Assembly: GCA_963700395.1 (NCBI GenBank)
Contig: CAVOXI010000001.1
Coordinates: 806,001-870,000, forward strand
Direction: 5' to 3'
Length of the DNA: 64,000 nucleotides
Origin: Prado023 sp963700395
GTDB lineage: Bacteria; Actinomycetota; Actinomycetes; S36-B12; CAIYMF01
Below the pieces are notes generated by a model. The model did not search any database. It saw nothing but the letters and a program-made list of their open reading frames with translations, and was not told the DNA's origin. The position numbers and the translations under genes were made by a program. Positions 54,358-63,337 of the stretch are shown in pieces; the first letter of the stretch is position 1; every line of letters starts with the position of its first letter.

Positions 54358-54902
54358 CAGCCCAGGCCCGGGCGCAGGGCGTGCGGGCTGAAGCGGACGA
54401 CCGGGGCGGGCGCGCCGAACCACTCGGACTCCCGGATCTCCTTCATGGCGGCCTTGCGGGTCGCGGTGTCCAGCCGGTCGAGGAAGAGGATCCCGTCGAG
54501 GTGGTCGGTCTCATGCTGGACACAGCGGGCGAGGAGCTCCGAACCCTCGATGGTGACCGGCTCGCCGTGCATGTCCATCCCCCTGGCCACCACACGCATG
54601 GCCCGCTTGGTGTCGTAGCTGAGCCCCGGGAGCGACAGGCACCCCTCCTCCCCGTCCTGCTCCTCGTCGGAGAGGTCGAGGCTGGGGTTGATCAGGTGGC
54701 CGACGACGTCGTCGACCCAGTACGTGAAGACCCGCAGCGAGACGCCGATCTGCGGGGCGGCCAGCCCGACGCCCGGGGCATCCATCATCGTGTCGGTCAG
54801 GTCCGCCACGAGGGTCCGCAGCTCCTTGTCGAAGGTCTCCACCGGGGCCGCGGGCGTGCGCAGGACGGGGTCGCCGAACAGTCGGATGGGTTGCAGCGGC
54901 AT
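54357..54902 (-). CDS. def: Peptide deformylase
   Basis: A 181-residue metalloprotease with the three diagnostic motifs: GVGLAAPQIG, EEGCLSLPG with the metal-binding Cys, and QHETDHLDGILF with the HExxH metal site. It removes the formyl group from nascent proteins at the ribosome. It lies between priA and fmt, nine bases after the priA stop. Confidence 0.96.
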   Translation of the reverse strand: MPLQPIRLFGDPVLRTPAAPVETFDKELRTLVADLTDTMMDAPGVGLAAPQIGVSLRVFTYWVDDVVGHLINPSLDLSDEEQDGEEGCLSLPGLSYDTKRAMRVVARGMDMHGEPVTIEGSELLARCVQHETDHLDGILFLDRLDTATRKAAMKEIRESEWFGAPAPVVRFSPHALRPGLG

Positions 54903-54911
54903 GCGCCCATT

Positions 54912-56927
54912 CTACCGGCGGATCACCTCAGGATCACCGGATCCATCCGGACGCGTGACCATGGGTGCCTTACGGGCGCTGCGCGCCGACTGCAGCCGGT
55001 GCAGGGCCGCGGTGAGGTCACCCCCGTCGGCGATCGACACCGCCACCAGCCACGTGACGGCCTCGCCGGGGCCGGGCAGCGGGCCGGAGCGGCGCAACAG
55101 CATGTCGCCCAGCTCGTCGGCCAGGGCGTCGGCAACCTCGAGCGCGGCCAGGGCGGGGCCGGTCAGCTGGGCGATCCGGACCGCCGGGGGCAGGTGCAGC
55201 GCCGCGCGCTCGGCCAGCTCCCGGTCGGCGTAGCCACGGGGGTCCCAGCGGATGAGGGCCTGGACCTCGCGCATCTCGGAGTCGCCCACCAGCAGGACGC
55301 GACCACCGGCACCGGCAGGGCGGACCAGCGACGCGGCCGCGAACCATCGGCGCAGCACCTCCTCGGCCACGCGCAGTCCCGGTCGGGAGAGGGCGGCCGC
55401 CGCGTCGAGGAGGACCAGCGCGCTGTACCCCTCGGGTCCGGGATCCGGCTCGGCGCCGGGCGTCGCCACGACCATGACATCCGTGCGCGTCAGCGTGCGC
55501 ACGTTGTCCTGGCCCGAGGACGTGACGACCTGGACCCCGGGCAGGGCGCGGCCGAACTCCTCGGCCGTCCGCCGGACGCCCACGACGACGGCGCGCACCC
55601 CCTGCCCGGCGCAGACCGGGCAGCGCCAGTCCGGGATCGTGCCGTGGGTGCGGCAGGAGGGGCGACGGTCCGGACCCTGGGCCTGCATCGGCCGGGCGCA
55701 CTGCGGGCACCCGACGGGCTCACGGCAGGACTGGCAGGCCAGCATCGGCAGGTACCCGGCGCGTGGGACGCTGACCAGCACGGGCCCGCTGCCCACAGCG
55801 GTGCGCAGCATCTCGATGGCCACCGAGGGGATCCGCGACGCGGACCGGGCGGGATCGGCCACGAGGTCGACGGCGACCTGGACCCGGGGCATCCGGGTGC
55901 GCAGGACGGCCCGCGGGACCTCGATCGGCGCGAGCCACCCGGAGGCCGCCATCCGGGCGCCCTCGAGGGTCACCGTCGGGCCGCCGACCACCAGTGAGGT
56001 GTCGGCCGCTGCGCTGCGCAGCGCAGCCACCTCACGTGCGTGCCAGCCCGGTGCCTGAGGCTCGGCCAGGGACTCGTCACCGTCGTCCCACACGATGATC
56101 GCGCCCAGGTCGACCACCGGCGCGAACACCGCAGCGCGGGTTCCGACGACGACCCGGCCCACCCCCGAGAGCACGCGGAGGAATGCCCGGTAGCGGGCCT
56201 CCGGGCCGGACTCCGCGACCAGGCGCACGGGGGTGATCCCCCGGGCCAGCAGCGCAGCGGCGATCCGGTCCACCTCTGTGGCGTCCGGTGCGACCACGAG
56301 GACCCCTCGCCCCCGACCGGTCACCGCGCACGCGAGGTCCGCGATCCGCGCACCCAGCTGCTCACCGGGCGCCGACACCCAGAGCGCCCGCATGGGCACG
56401 GGTCCCCCGATCCCCGAGAGGAGCTCGGCGCCGCCGCGGTAGGCCGACCACGGGGCGGGATCCACCGGGTCCATGGGCCCGGGGTCAGCCGCTGGGGCGG
56501 GAACGCGGGACTCCACCCGCGCGTGCCGGGGTGGGATGGCGAAGCGCAGCACGTCGGCCAAGGTGCCCGCGTAGCGATCGGCCACGGCCCGGCACAGGTC
56601 GGCCACCTCTGGGGTCAGCACCGCGGGACCGTGCACGGAGCTCAGGGGTTGCAGCGCCCGTTCGGAGGTCGCCACCCGCTCCAGGATGAAGCCGTCGACC
56701 AACCGGCCCGCGAGCCGTACCCGTACGCGCGCACCCGGGACTGCGGCCGCTGCGAGCTTCTCCGGGACCTCGTAGTCGAAGACGCGGTCCAGGTGCGGCA
56801 CCGGGGTGAGCAGCGCCACGCGGGCCACGGGGAGCAGCTCAGCCGCCGGGTGGCGCACCCGCGCGCGCGGCGTTCGCGACCGACTGGCAGGCGCCTCCGG
56901 GAGCAGCGGGATCTGACCCTCGGTCAT
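54912..56927 (-). CDS. priA: Primosomal protein N' (PriA), actinobacterial non-helicase form
   Basis: A 671-residue protein. The N-terminal DNA-binding domain (VARVALLTPVPHLDRVFDYEV) and the zinc cluster (LACQSCREPVGCPQCARPMQ, WRCPVCAGQG) are conserved. The helicase motifs are not: the Walker A place reads GRGRGVLVVAPDATEV without GKT, and the DEAH place reads VWDDGDESL. This is typical of actinobacterial PriA, which is thought to load the replisome at restart without unwinding. ATG 56927 overlaps the preceding GNAT stop (ATGA). Confidence 0.9.
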   Translation of the reverse strand: MTEGQIPLLPEAPASRSRTPRARVRHPAAELLPVARVALLTPVPHLDRVFDYEVPEKLAAAAVPGARVRVRLAGRLVDGFILERVATSERALQPLSSVHGPAVLTPEVADLCRAVADRYAGTLADVLRFAIPPRHARVESRVPAPAADPGPMDPVDPAPWSAYRGGAELLSGIGGPVPMRALWVSAPGEQLGARIADLACAVTGRGRGVLVVAPDATEVDRIAAALLARGITPVRLVAESGPEARYRAFLRVLSGVGRVVVGTRAAVFAPVVDLGAIIVWDDGDESLAEPQAPGWHAREVAALRSAAADTSLVVGGPTVTLEGARMAASGWLAPIEVPRAVLRTRMPRVQVAVDLVADPARSASRIPSVAIEMLRTAVGSGPVLVSVPRAGYLPMLACQSCREPVGCPQCARPMQAQGPDRRPSCRTHGTIPDWRCPVCAGQGVRAVVVGVRRTAEEFGRALPGVQVVTSSGQDNVRTLTRTDVMVVATPGAEPDPGPEGYSALVLLDAAAALSRPGLRVAEEVLRRWFAAASLVRPAGAGGRVLLVGDSEMREVQALIRWDPRGYADRELAERAALHLPPAVRIAQLTGPALAALEVADALADELGDMLLRRSGPLPGPGEAVTWLVAVSIADGGDLTAALHRLQSARSARKAPMVTRPDGSGDPEVIRR

Positions 56928-57844
56928 GGTGTGCGGACCTCACCACCCAGCGGGATGGCCCAGTGCGTGAACGAGCGGGTGACGTGCATCCCGAGCCGCT
57001 CGTAGAACGGCAGCGCCCCGGTGTTCGAGTCGGTGGACAGGCACGTGGTGCCCCGGCCGCGGGCGTGGGACAGGACGAAGACGTGGCGCATCAGGGCGCT
57101 TCCGATCCCCCGGCCGCGGAACTGCGGGTGGGTCGCGAGCTTGTCGACCCACACCTCCTGGCCGTCGTCGATGAGGAACGCTGCCCCGACGACCTGACCC
57201 TCGGCACTGACGGCCACCTGCAGCTGGTCGTTGCTGAATCCCTCGCGGCGGGTGATCGTCGCCTGCCATGTCGCCAACGGGGACGGCGCCCGGTCGGGCC
57301 ACTCGCTGAAGGCCAGCTCCAGCATCTCGAGCGCCTCGAGCTCGTCTGCGGGCGTGTACTCGCGCAGCTCCACCCCATCGACGACCCGCGGCTCAGGAGG
57401 CGCGGCCCCGCCATGCTCGATGCACAGGATCCATGCGGTGCGCACCGGGACCGACCCGCATGCGCGCAGCAGGGCGACGGCGTCCGCGCGCCCGTCCTCG
57501 ACCGTCTGGCCGATCCGGTCAGCGCCCAGCTCCCGGGCCCGGTGCACCGACCAGTCGACCAGCGCTGCCCCCAGCCCGAGGCCCCGATGCTCGGGGTGGA
57601 CGTCGGCCCAGCGGGAGCGCTGGCCGTGGATCAGGCCCCACGCCACGACGACGTCCCCCGGGCCGCGCACGACCAGGGCGTCGCGCTGCCGGTCGGCGAC
57701 CGCGAGGTCGGCCACCAGGTCGGCGCGCTCGTACATGGCCACACCGGAGTCGTGCAGCTCGCACGTGCGCACGAGCTCCACGACGGCGTCGATGTCGTGG
57801 TCTGCCAGCGGGATCGCGCTGAAACCCGCCGGCAGGACGATCAC
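56924..57844 (-). CDS. Tandem GNAT acetyltransferase
   Basis: A 306-residue protein with two GNAT domains. The first has ADVHPEHRGLGLGAALVDWSVH and the second LATHPQFRGRGIGSALMRHVFV, both with acetyl-CoA P-loops (RGLGLG and RGRGIG). The segment ATWQATITRREGFSNDQLQVAV lies between. The layout resembles mycothiol synthase and other two-domain actinobacterial acetyltransferases, but the match is not close enough for that name. GTG 57844 overlaps the metK stop (GTGA), so it belongs to the housekeeping operon. Confidence 0.82.
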   Translation of the reverse strand: MIVLPAGFSAIPLADHDIDAVVELVRTCELHDSGVAMYERADLVADLAVADRQRDALVVRGPGDVVVAWGLIHGQRSRWADVHPEHRGLGLGAALVDWSVHRARELGADRIGQTVEDGRADAVALLRACGSVPVRTAWILCIEHGGAAPPEPRVVDGVELREYTPADELEALEMLELAFSEWPDRAPSPLATWQATITRREGFSNDQLQVAVSAEGQVVGAAFLIDDGQEVWVDKLATHPQFRGRGIGSALMRHVFVLSHARGRGTTCLSTDSNTGALPFYERLGMHVTRSFTHWAIPLGGEVRTP

Positions 57845-59051
57845 AGGCCCGCGGCAGCCCGCAGGTCGTCGACGCGGTCCAGGCGCTCCCAGGTGAACAG
57901 GGACCCTCCGGCGGACTCCCGGCCGAAGTGGCCGTAGGCAGCGGTGGGGCGGTACTTCACGACGGAGGTGTCCAGCAGCTGCAGGTCGCGGATGATCGCA
58001 CCGGGGCGCAGGTCGAACACGTCGAGGACCGCAGCCTGGATCGCCTCGTCGGGCAGGACGCCGGTCCCGAAGGTCTCCACGAACACCCCGACCGGGTGCG
58101 CCTTGCCGATCGCGTAGGCCACCTGCACCTCGCACGTGGTGGCAAGGCCGGCGGCGACCACGTTCTTGGCCACCCAGCGCATCGCGTACGCGGCCGAGCG
58201 GTCCACCTTCGACGGGTCCTTGCCGGAGAACGCCCCACCGCCGTGGCGGGCGAAGCCGCCGTACGTGTCGACGATGATCTTGCGGCCGGTCAGCCCGGCA
58301 TCGCCCATCGGGCCACCGGTGACGAACCGCCCTGTCGGGTTGACCAGCAGGCGCACGTCGGAGGTGTCGAGGTCGAGGCTGGCCAGCAGGGGCTCGACCA
58401 CGAACTTGCGGATCTCCGGGGCGAGCTGCGCCTCGAGGTCCACGTCATCGGCGTGCTGGGAGCTCACGACGATCGTGTCGAGGCTGACGGCCTGCTTGCC
58501 CTCGTAGCCGATGGTGACCTGGGTCTTGCCGTCGGGGCGCAGGTAGCGAGCTCGCCCGACTTGCGCACGGCGGTGAGCCGCTCGGCGAGCTGGTGGGCCA
58601 GGTGGATCGGCAGCGGCATGAGCTCCGGGGTGTCGGTGCAGGCGAAGCCGAACATGAGGCCCTGGTCGCCGGCCCCCTGGCGGTCGAGCGCGTCCCCGGA
58701 GCCCTCGACCCGCTCCTCGAAGGCGTCGTCCACGCCCTGGGCGATGTCCGGGGACTGCCGACCGATCGACACCTGGACGCCGCAGGACTCGCCGTCGAAG
58801 CCCTTCTCGGAGTGGTCGTAGCCGATCTCGAGCACGACGGCGCGGATGATGTCCATCACCTCGGCGTAGCCCTCGGTGGTCACCTCGCCGGCGACGTGCA
58901 CCTGGCCGGTGGTGAGCAGGGTCTCGACGGCGACCCGGGACCGGGGGTCCTGGCGCAGGAGGTCGTCGAGGATGGCGTCGCTGATCTGGTCGGCCATCTT
59001 GTCGGGGTGTCCCTCGGTCACGGACTCCGAGGTGAACAGACGTGAGGTCAT
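57841..59051 (-). CDS. metK: S-adenosylmethionine synthetase, apparent frameshift
   Basis: About 404 residues after correction. LFTSESVTEGHPDKMADQIS, GYDHSEKGFDGESCGVQVSIG and GDQGLMFGFACTDTPELMPLP cover the first two thirds of the family. One base is missing at about 58549 (GAGCTCGC should read GAGCTGCGC), which separates AVRKSGEL from RYLRPDGKTQVTIGYEG. The end has GGGAFSGKDPSKVDRSAAYA, the phosphate-binding loop. The gene is essential in nearly all bacteria, so an error in the sequence is the best explanation. Confidence 0.93.
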
Positions 59052-59110
59052 TGAGCAGGCCCTTCTGGGGGTTCGATCGGGCACCTGCGGCCCGGCGTAC
59101 TGGACAGATC

Positions 59111-60356
59111 CTAGGCGGTGTCGGCCCGAAGTCCCGCAACGCGGTCCCAGACGGCGTGGGCGACCTCGGCCTTGGTGCCGGCGTGCGGGCCGTCGACAGC
59201 CCCATCCGGGGTGAGCAGGTGGACCGCGTTGTCCGGACGTCCGAAGACCGAACCGCCCGACACGTCGTTGAGGACCAGGAGGTCCGCCCCCTTGCGCGCG
59301 AGCTTGGCCCGGGCGTGGGTGAGCGGGTCGCCGTCACCGTCGCCGGTCTCGGCGGCGAACCCGACGAGCACGCTCCGGCGCGGCAGGCTGCCCGGCCGCC
59401 CGGGCCTCGACGAGCCCGGCAAGGACGTCGGGGTTGCGGACGAGTGCGATCGGCGCCGGCGTGCCGTCGCCGGTGTCGTCCTTCTTGATCTTGTGGGCGG
59501 CGACGTCCGCCGGGCGGAAGTCGGCGACCGCGGCGGCCATGACGACGACGTCGCAGTCGACGGCGGCTGCCAGCACCGCCTGCTGGAGCTCGACGGCGCT
59601 GCTGACCCGCACGACGGTGCATCCGGCGGGGTCGGGAAGCTCGACGTTGGCGCTGACCAGAGTGACCGACGCGCCCCGGGCCGCGGCAGTGGTCGCCAGC
59701 GCGTAGCCCTGCAGGCCGCTGGAACGGTTGCCGAGGAACCGGACCGGATCCAGCGCCTCGCGGGTGCCGCCCGCGGAGATCACGACGCGCGCCCCGGCGA
59801 GGTCACGCACGCCCCCGGTGTGCAGCACCGCACCCACCACAGCAGCGATGGCCTCCGGCTCGGGCATCCGACCGGGCCCGCTGTCGGCCCCGGTGAGACG
59901 TCCGACGGCGGGGTCCAGGACGATCACGCCGCGCTCGCGCAGGGTGGCGACGTTGGCCTGCGTGGCTGGGTGCAGCCACATCTCGGTGTGCATGGCCGGG
60001 ACCATCACCACGGGACAGGTGGCGGTCAGCAGCGTGGCGCTGAGCAGGTCGTCGGCCCGGCCTGTGGCAGCACGCGAGAGCAGGTCGGCGGTGGCCGGGG
60101 CCACGACCACGAGGTCCGCGGACTTGCCGAGCCGGACGTGCTCGACCCCTTCGACGTCGTCCCAGACCGTGGTGTGCACCGGATGCCCGGACAGGGCGGC
60201 CCACGTGGCGGCGCCGACGAAGTTCAGGGCTGAGTCGGTGGGCACGACGCGGACGTCGAGGCCCGACTCGCTGAGCAGGCGCAGCAGGTGGGCGGCCTTG
60301 TAGGCAGCGATCCCGCCTGCGACGCCGAGGATGACGTGCGCAGGCGCGCTCGTCAG
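59111..60356 (-). CDS. coaBC: Bifunctional CoaBC (phosphopantothenoylcysteine decarboxylase/synthase), CTG start and apparent frameshift
   Basis: About 415 residues. The flavin-dependent decarboxylase half shows VILGVAGGIAAYKAAHLLR, ADLVVVAPATADLLSR and VPAMHTEMWLHPATQ. The synthetase half has VVISAGGTREALDPVRFLGNRSSG, AAAVADFRPADVAAHKIKK and DLLVLNDVSGGSVFG. The only start that keeps the Rossmann strand is CTG at 60356-60354, overlapping the rpoZ stop, with GAGGAG five bases upstream; there is no ATG, GTG or TTG between an upstream in-frame stop and this CTG. One extra C at 59391-59393 (CCCGG) breaks the frame. The enzyme makes 4'-phosphopantetheine for CoA. Confidence 0.9.
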
Positions 60357-60634
60357 AGGGACTCCTCTGCGGGCTCCTCAATGGGCTCCACGGACAGGAG
60401 GTTCTCGTTGATCTCCCGCATCGCGATGGACAGCGGCTTCTCCTGCGGGTGGGTCTCCACCAGCGGGCCGACGTACTCGAGGAGCCCCTCGCCGAGCTGG
60501 GAGTAGTACGCGTTGATCTGGCGGGCGCGCTTGGCCGCCTCGATGACCAGCGAGTACTTGGAGTGCGTCTTGCTCAGGAGCTCGTCGATGGGTGGGTGGG
60601 TGATGCCCTCGGGGCGAATGCTGGTGCCGGACAC
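60353..60634 (-). CDS. rpoZ: RNA polymerase omega subunit
   Basis: A 93-residue protein from GTG 60634, with AGGAGGG six bases upstream. ITHPPIDELLSKTHSKYSLVIEAAKRARQINAYYSQL is the omega core, which binds the beta-prime C-terminus and helps RNA polymerase assembly. An acidic tail (VEPIEEPAEESL) closes it. The stop overlaps the coaBC start. Confidence 0.95.
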   Translation of the reverse strand: MSGTSIRPEGITHPPIDELLSKTHSKYSLVIEAAKRARQINAYYSQLGEGLLEYVGPLVETHPQEKPLSIAMREINENLLSVEPIEEPAEESL

Positions 60635-60694
60635 GGCGAACCCTCCTGTGCGGGACTGGATCACGCCGGGCTGAACTCGCCGGGCGTGAACCTC

Positions 60695-61258
60695 TCAGGC
60701 CGGTCGGCCCGGATCTTCGATGAAGTCTACCAACTCCCGGGCCGCACGGACCACATCGTCGTTGACGACCACGACGTCGAACTCCTGGGCTGCGGCCATC
60801 TCCTCGCGGGCACGGGCCAGCCGGCGGGCGATGGCAGGCTCGTCCTCGGTGGCCCGGCCGCGCAGGCGGGCCTCGAGGTCGGCGAAGCTGGGTGGGGTGA
60901 GGAACACCATCAGGGCCCCGGGCATGGCCTCCCGCACCTGGCGGGCGCCCGTGAGCTCGATCTCGAGCAGCACCGACTGCCCCTGGGCCAGCCGTCGCTC
61001 CACCTCGGCGCGAGGCGTCCCGTAGCGGTTCCCCGCGAACTCGGCCCACTCGAGGAACCCGCCCTCGGCGGCCGTCCGCGCGAAGCGCTCGGCGCTCCAG
61101 AAGTGGTAGGACCGGCCCTCCACCTCGCCCGCGCGCGGGGGGCGCGTGGTGGCGGACACCGAGACCCACAGGTCCGGGCGCAGGCGGCGCAGCTCGGCCA
61201 CGACGGTGCCCTTGCCGACACCGCTGGGGCCGGTCAGCACCACCAGCCGGCCGGGCAT
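60695..61258 (-). CDS. gmk: Guanylate kinase
   Basis: A 187-residue enzyme that phosphorylates GMP to GDP. P-loop LTGPSGVGKGTVV, GMP-binding SVSATTRPPRAGEVEGRSYHF and GRATEDEPAIARRLARARE (lid) are present. Its ATG shares one base with the mihF stop (TGATG). Confidence 0.95.
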   Translation of the reverse strand: MPGRLVVLTGPSGVGKGTVVAELRRLRPDLWVSVSATTRPPRAGEVEGRSYHFWSAERFARTAAEGGFLEWAEFAGNRYGTPRAEVERRLAQGQSVLLEIELTGARQVREAMPGALMVFLTPPSFADLEARLRGRATEDEPAIARRLARAREEMAAAQEFDVVVVNDDVVRAARELVDFIEDPGRPA

Positions 61259-61623
61259 CAGCGGTGGTCCCCGGGATACCGCGACGCGATCAGGTGCGTG
61301 ATCTCCTCCACCTGGCGGGGCCCCAGCCCGCCGACCCGGCGGTTGGCCGCGATCCCGATGGAGTCCATGATGTCCGCCGCCCGGATCGGCCCTATCCCCC
61401 GGAAGCTGGACAGCAGCTCGACGACCCTCATCCGGGCCAGGATGCGCCCGCGCGCGTCAGCACCCTGGCCGTCGCGCAGGACGTCGGCCACCGGGATGCT
61501 GCCGTCCGCCAGACCGGTGCGCACGGCCGCGCGAACCTGCCGGGCGTGCACGCCGCTGGCGGCCGCTGCGGCCCGGGCCTCGGGCGTCAGCGGGGGCGGT
61601 GGAGGGCCCGGCCGGGTGCTCAC
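61258..61623 (-). CDS. mihF: Integration host factor, actinobacterial type (mIHF)
   Basis: A 121-residue basic protein with a Pro-rich N-terminus and the H2TH domain LLSSFRGIGPIRAADIMDSIGI that binds DNA. PLTPEARAAAAASGVHARQVRA is the conserved first helix. It bends DNA and organises the nucleoid. GTG 61623 overlaps the pyrF stop (GTGA). Confidence 0.92.
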   Translation of the reverse strand: MSTRPGPPPPPLTPEARAAAAASGVHARQVRAAVRTGLADGSIPVADVLRDGQGADARGRILARMRVVELLSSFRGIGPIRAADIMDSIGIAANRRVGGLGPRQVEEITHLIASRYPGDHR

Positions 61624-62318
61624 GCCCGGGCCAGGGACTGCGCCAGGCGACGGGCGGCCGCTTCGGGGTCGGCGGCGGCGGTGATCGGGCGTCCGATGAC
61701 CAGCAGGTCCGCGCCCGCAGCCAGGGCCGCCTCGGGGGTGGCCACCCGGGACTGGTCGGCCGTGGCGCTGCCCTCCCCCGTGGCCGGTCGGACCCCGGGG
61801 GTGATGAGGGTGATGTCGGCCGGGACCGCGGCGCGGATCGCGGCCACCTCCTGCGGCGAGCACACGATCGCCCGGGCACCGGCCGAGACCGCCATCCGGG
61901 CAAGGCGGACCGCGGCGTCCAGGGCCGGCCCTCGCATCCCGACGGCCTCGAGGTCGGCCTCGGACATGGAGGTCAGGACGGTGACCGCCGTGATCCGGGT
62001 GCCGGGCAGGGCATCGGCCGCCGCCTCGACCATGGCCGGTCCGCCGCTGGCATGGACGGTGAGGTAGTCCGGTGCGAGGTGGGCGATGCTGCGCGCCGCC
62101 CCGGCCACGGTGTTCGGGATGTCATGGAGCTTGAGGTCGAGGAACAATCCGCAGCCGGGGGCGGCCGCGCGGACATCGCCGACGACGGACGACCCGTCAC
62201 GCAGGAAGGTCTCGAGGCCCACCTTCATCACCGCCACGTGCGGGGCAGCTGCACCGGCCCACGCCAGGACGGTGGTGCGGTCGGGGCCGTCGAGGGCCAG
62301 GGCGATCGGTGCACTCAT
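61620..62318 (-). CDS. pyrF: Orotidine 5'-phosphate decarboxylase
   Basis: A 232-residue enzyme of UMP synthesis. The catalytic motif is FLDLKLHDIPNTVAGAA with Lys and Asp, and the phosphate site is LITPGVRP near residue 175. The sequence type is the longer actinobacterial form. ATG 62318 overlaps the pyrD stop. Confidence 0.94.
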   Translation of the reverse strand: MSAPIALALDGPDRTTVLAWAGAAAPHVAVMKVGLETFLRDGSSVVGDVRAAAPGCGLFLDLKLHDIPNTVAGAARSIAHLAPDYLTVHASGGPAMVEAAADALPGTRITAVTVLTSMSEADLEAVGMRGPALDAAVRLARMAVSAGARAIVCSPQEVAAIRAAVPADITLITPGVRPATGEGSATADQSRVATPEAALAAGADLLVIGRPITAAADPEAAARRLAQSLARA

Positions 62319-63337
62319 GCGTTCTCCCTCGTTGCGCTCGCAGCGGCATCGGCGGCCCGGCGCGCGTCCATGGCCGCGACATGGCGCGCCTGCATCGTGT
62401 GGCCGAGCCCGACGGCGTCGGACAGCTTGGCGAAGCCGCGGGCAGCCAGGATCTCGTGCAGCTCGGCGGAGATCCGCGCCGGGGCGTGCGGGTCGTTGAA
62501 CACGGCGGTGCCGACCGACACCGCGCTGGCCCCTGCGAGCAGGAACTCGAAGGCGTCCTGCCCGGTCCGGATCCCGCCCATGCCCAGGATCGGCACCTTC
62601 GGGTAGGCCGCGTGCACCTGCCAGACCGCGCGCACCGCGACCGGACGGATGGCCGGGCCCGACAGGCCGCCGGTCATGCCGCCGAGCATCGGGCGCATCG
62701 TGTCCGGATCGATGACCATCCCGAGCAACGTGTTGATCAAGGACAGCCCGTCGGCACCGGCGTCGAGGACGGACTTGGCGATCGCGACGATGTCGGTGAC
62801 GTCCGGGCTGAGCTTGGCCAGCACCGGGACGTCGGGGGCGGTGTGCCGGCGGACGACCTGCACCACCGACCCTGCCGAGAACGGGTCGCAGGCGAACACC
62901 TGCCCGCGGGACTCGACATTCGGGCACGAGATGTTGACCTCCAGCGCGGCGATGCCGGGCTCATGGCGCAGCCGCTGGGCGAGCTTCTGGTACTCCTGCA
63001 CCGATCCGCCGGCGATCGAGACGACGGTGCGGATGCCCCGCTCGCGCAACCAGCGCAGGTCCTTGGCGATGAACGCCTCGATGCCCGGGCCCTGCAGCCC
63101 GATCGAGTTGAGCATCCCCGAGGGGGTCTCGGCCATCCGCGGGGTCGGCCGTCCGGATCGTGCGTTGAGCATGATCGACTTCGTGACGACAGCGCCGATC
63201 GCGGTCAGGTCCAGGAAGGGTGCCAGCTCCCGTCCGGCGGCAGCGCAGCCGGACGCGGTCAGGACCGGGTCGGGCATCTGGAACGTGCCGAGGCGGGTGG
63301 ACATGTCCACGCGAGGCACGGGACTGGTCGCAGCCAT
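62315..63337 (-). CDS. pyrD: Dihydroorotate dehydrogenase, class 1B catalytic subunit
   Basis: A 340-residue flavoprotein with VLTASGCAAAGREL and the base Cys in ALEVNISCPNVESRG. VLAKLSPDVTDIVAIAKS and ILGMGGIRTGQDAFEFLLAGA complete the FMN site. Class 1B is indicated by the Cys base and by the adjacent electron-transfer subunit gene, so NAD+ is the electron acceptor. Its ATG overlaps the pyrK stop (TGATG). The last 30 residues are an Ala/Arg-rich tail. Confidence 0.94.
   Translation of the reverse strand: MAATSPVPRVDMSTRLGTFQMPDPVLTASGCAAAGRELAPFLDLTAIGAVVTKSIMLNARSGRPTPRMAETPSGMLNSIGLQGPGIEAFIAKDLRWLRERGIRTVVSIAGGSVQEYQKLAQRLRHEPGIAALEVNISCPNVESRGQVFACDPFSAGSVVQVVRRHTAPDVPVLAKLSPDVTDIVAIAKSVLDAGADGLSLINTLLGMVIDPDTMRPMLGGMTGGLSGPAIRPVAVRAVWQVHAAYPKVPILGMGGIRTGQDAFEFLLAGASAVSVGTAVFNDPHAPARISAELHEILAARGFAKLSDAVGLGHTMQARHVAAMDARRAADAAASATRENA

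Noticed and set aside
59052..59110. SAM riboswitch before metK
   Set aside because: The gap is 59 bases, too short for known SAM riboswitch classes of this size, and no conserved core was seen.
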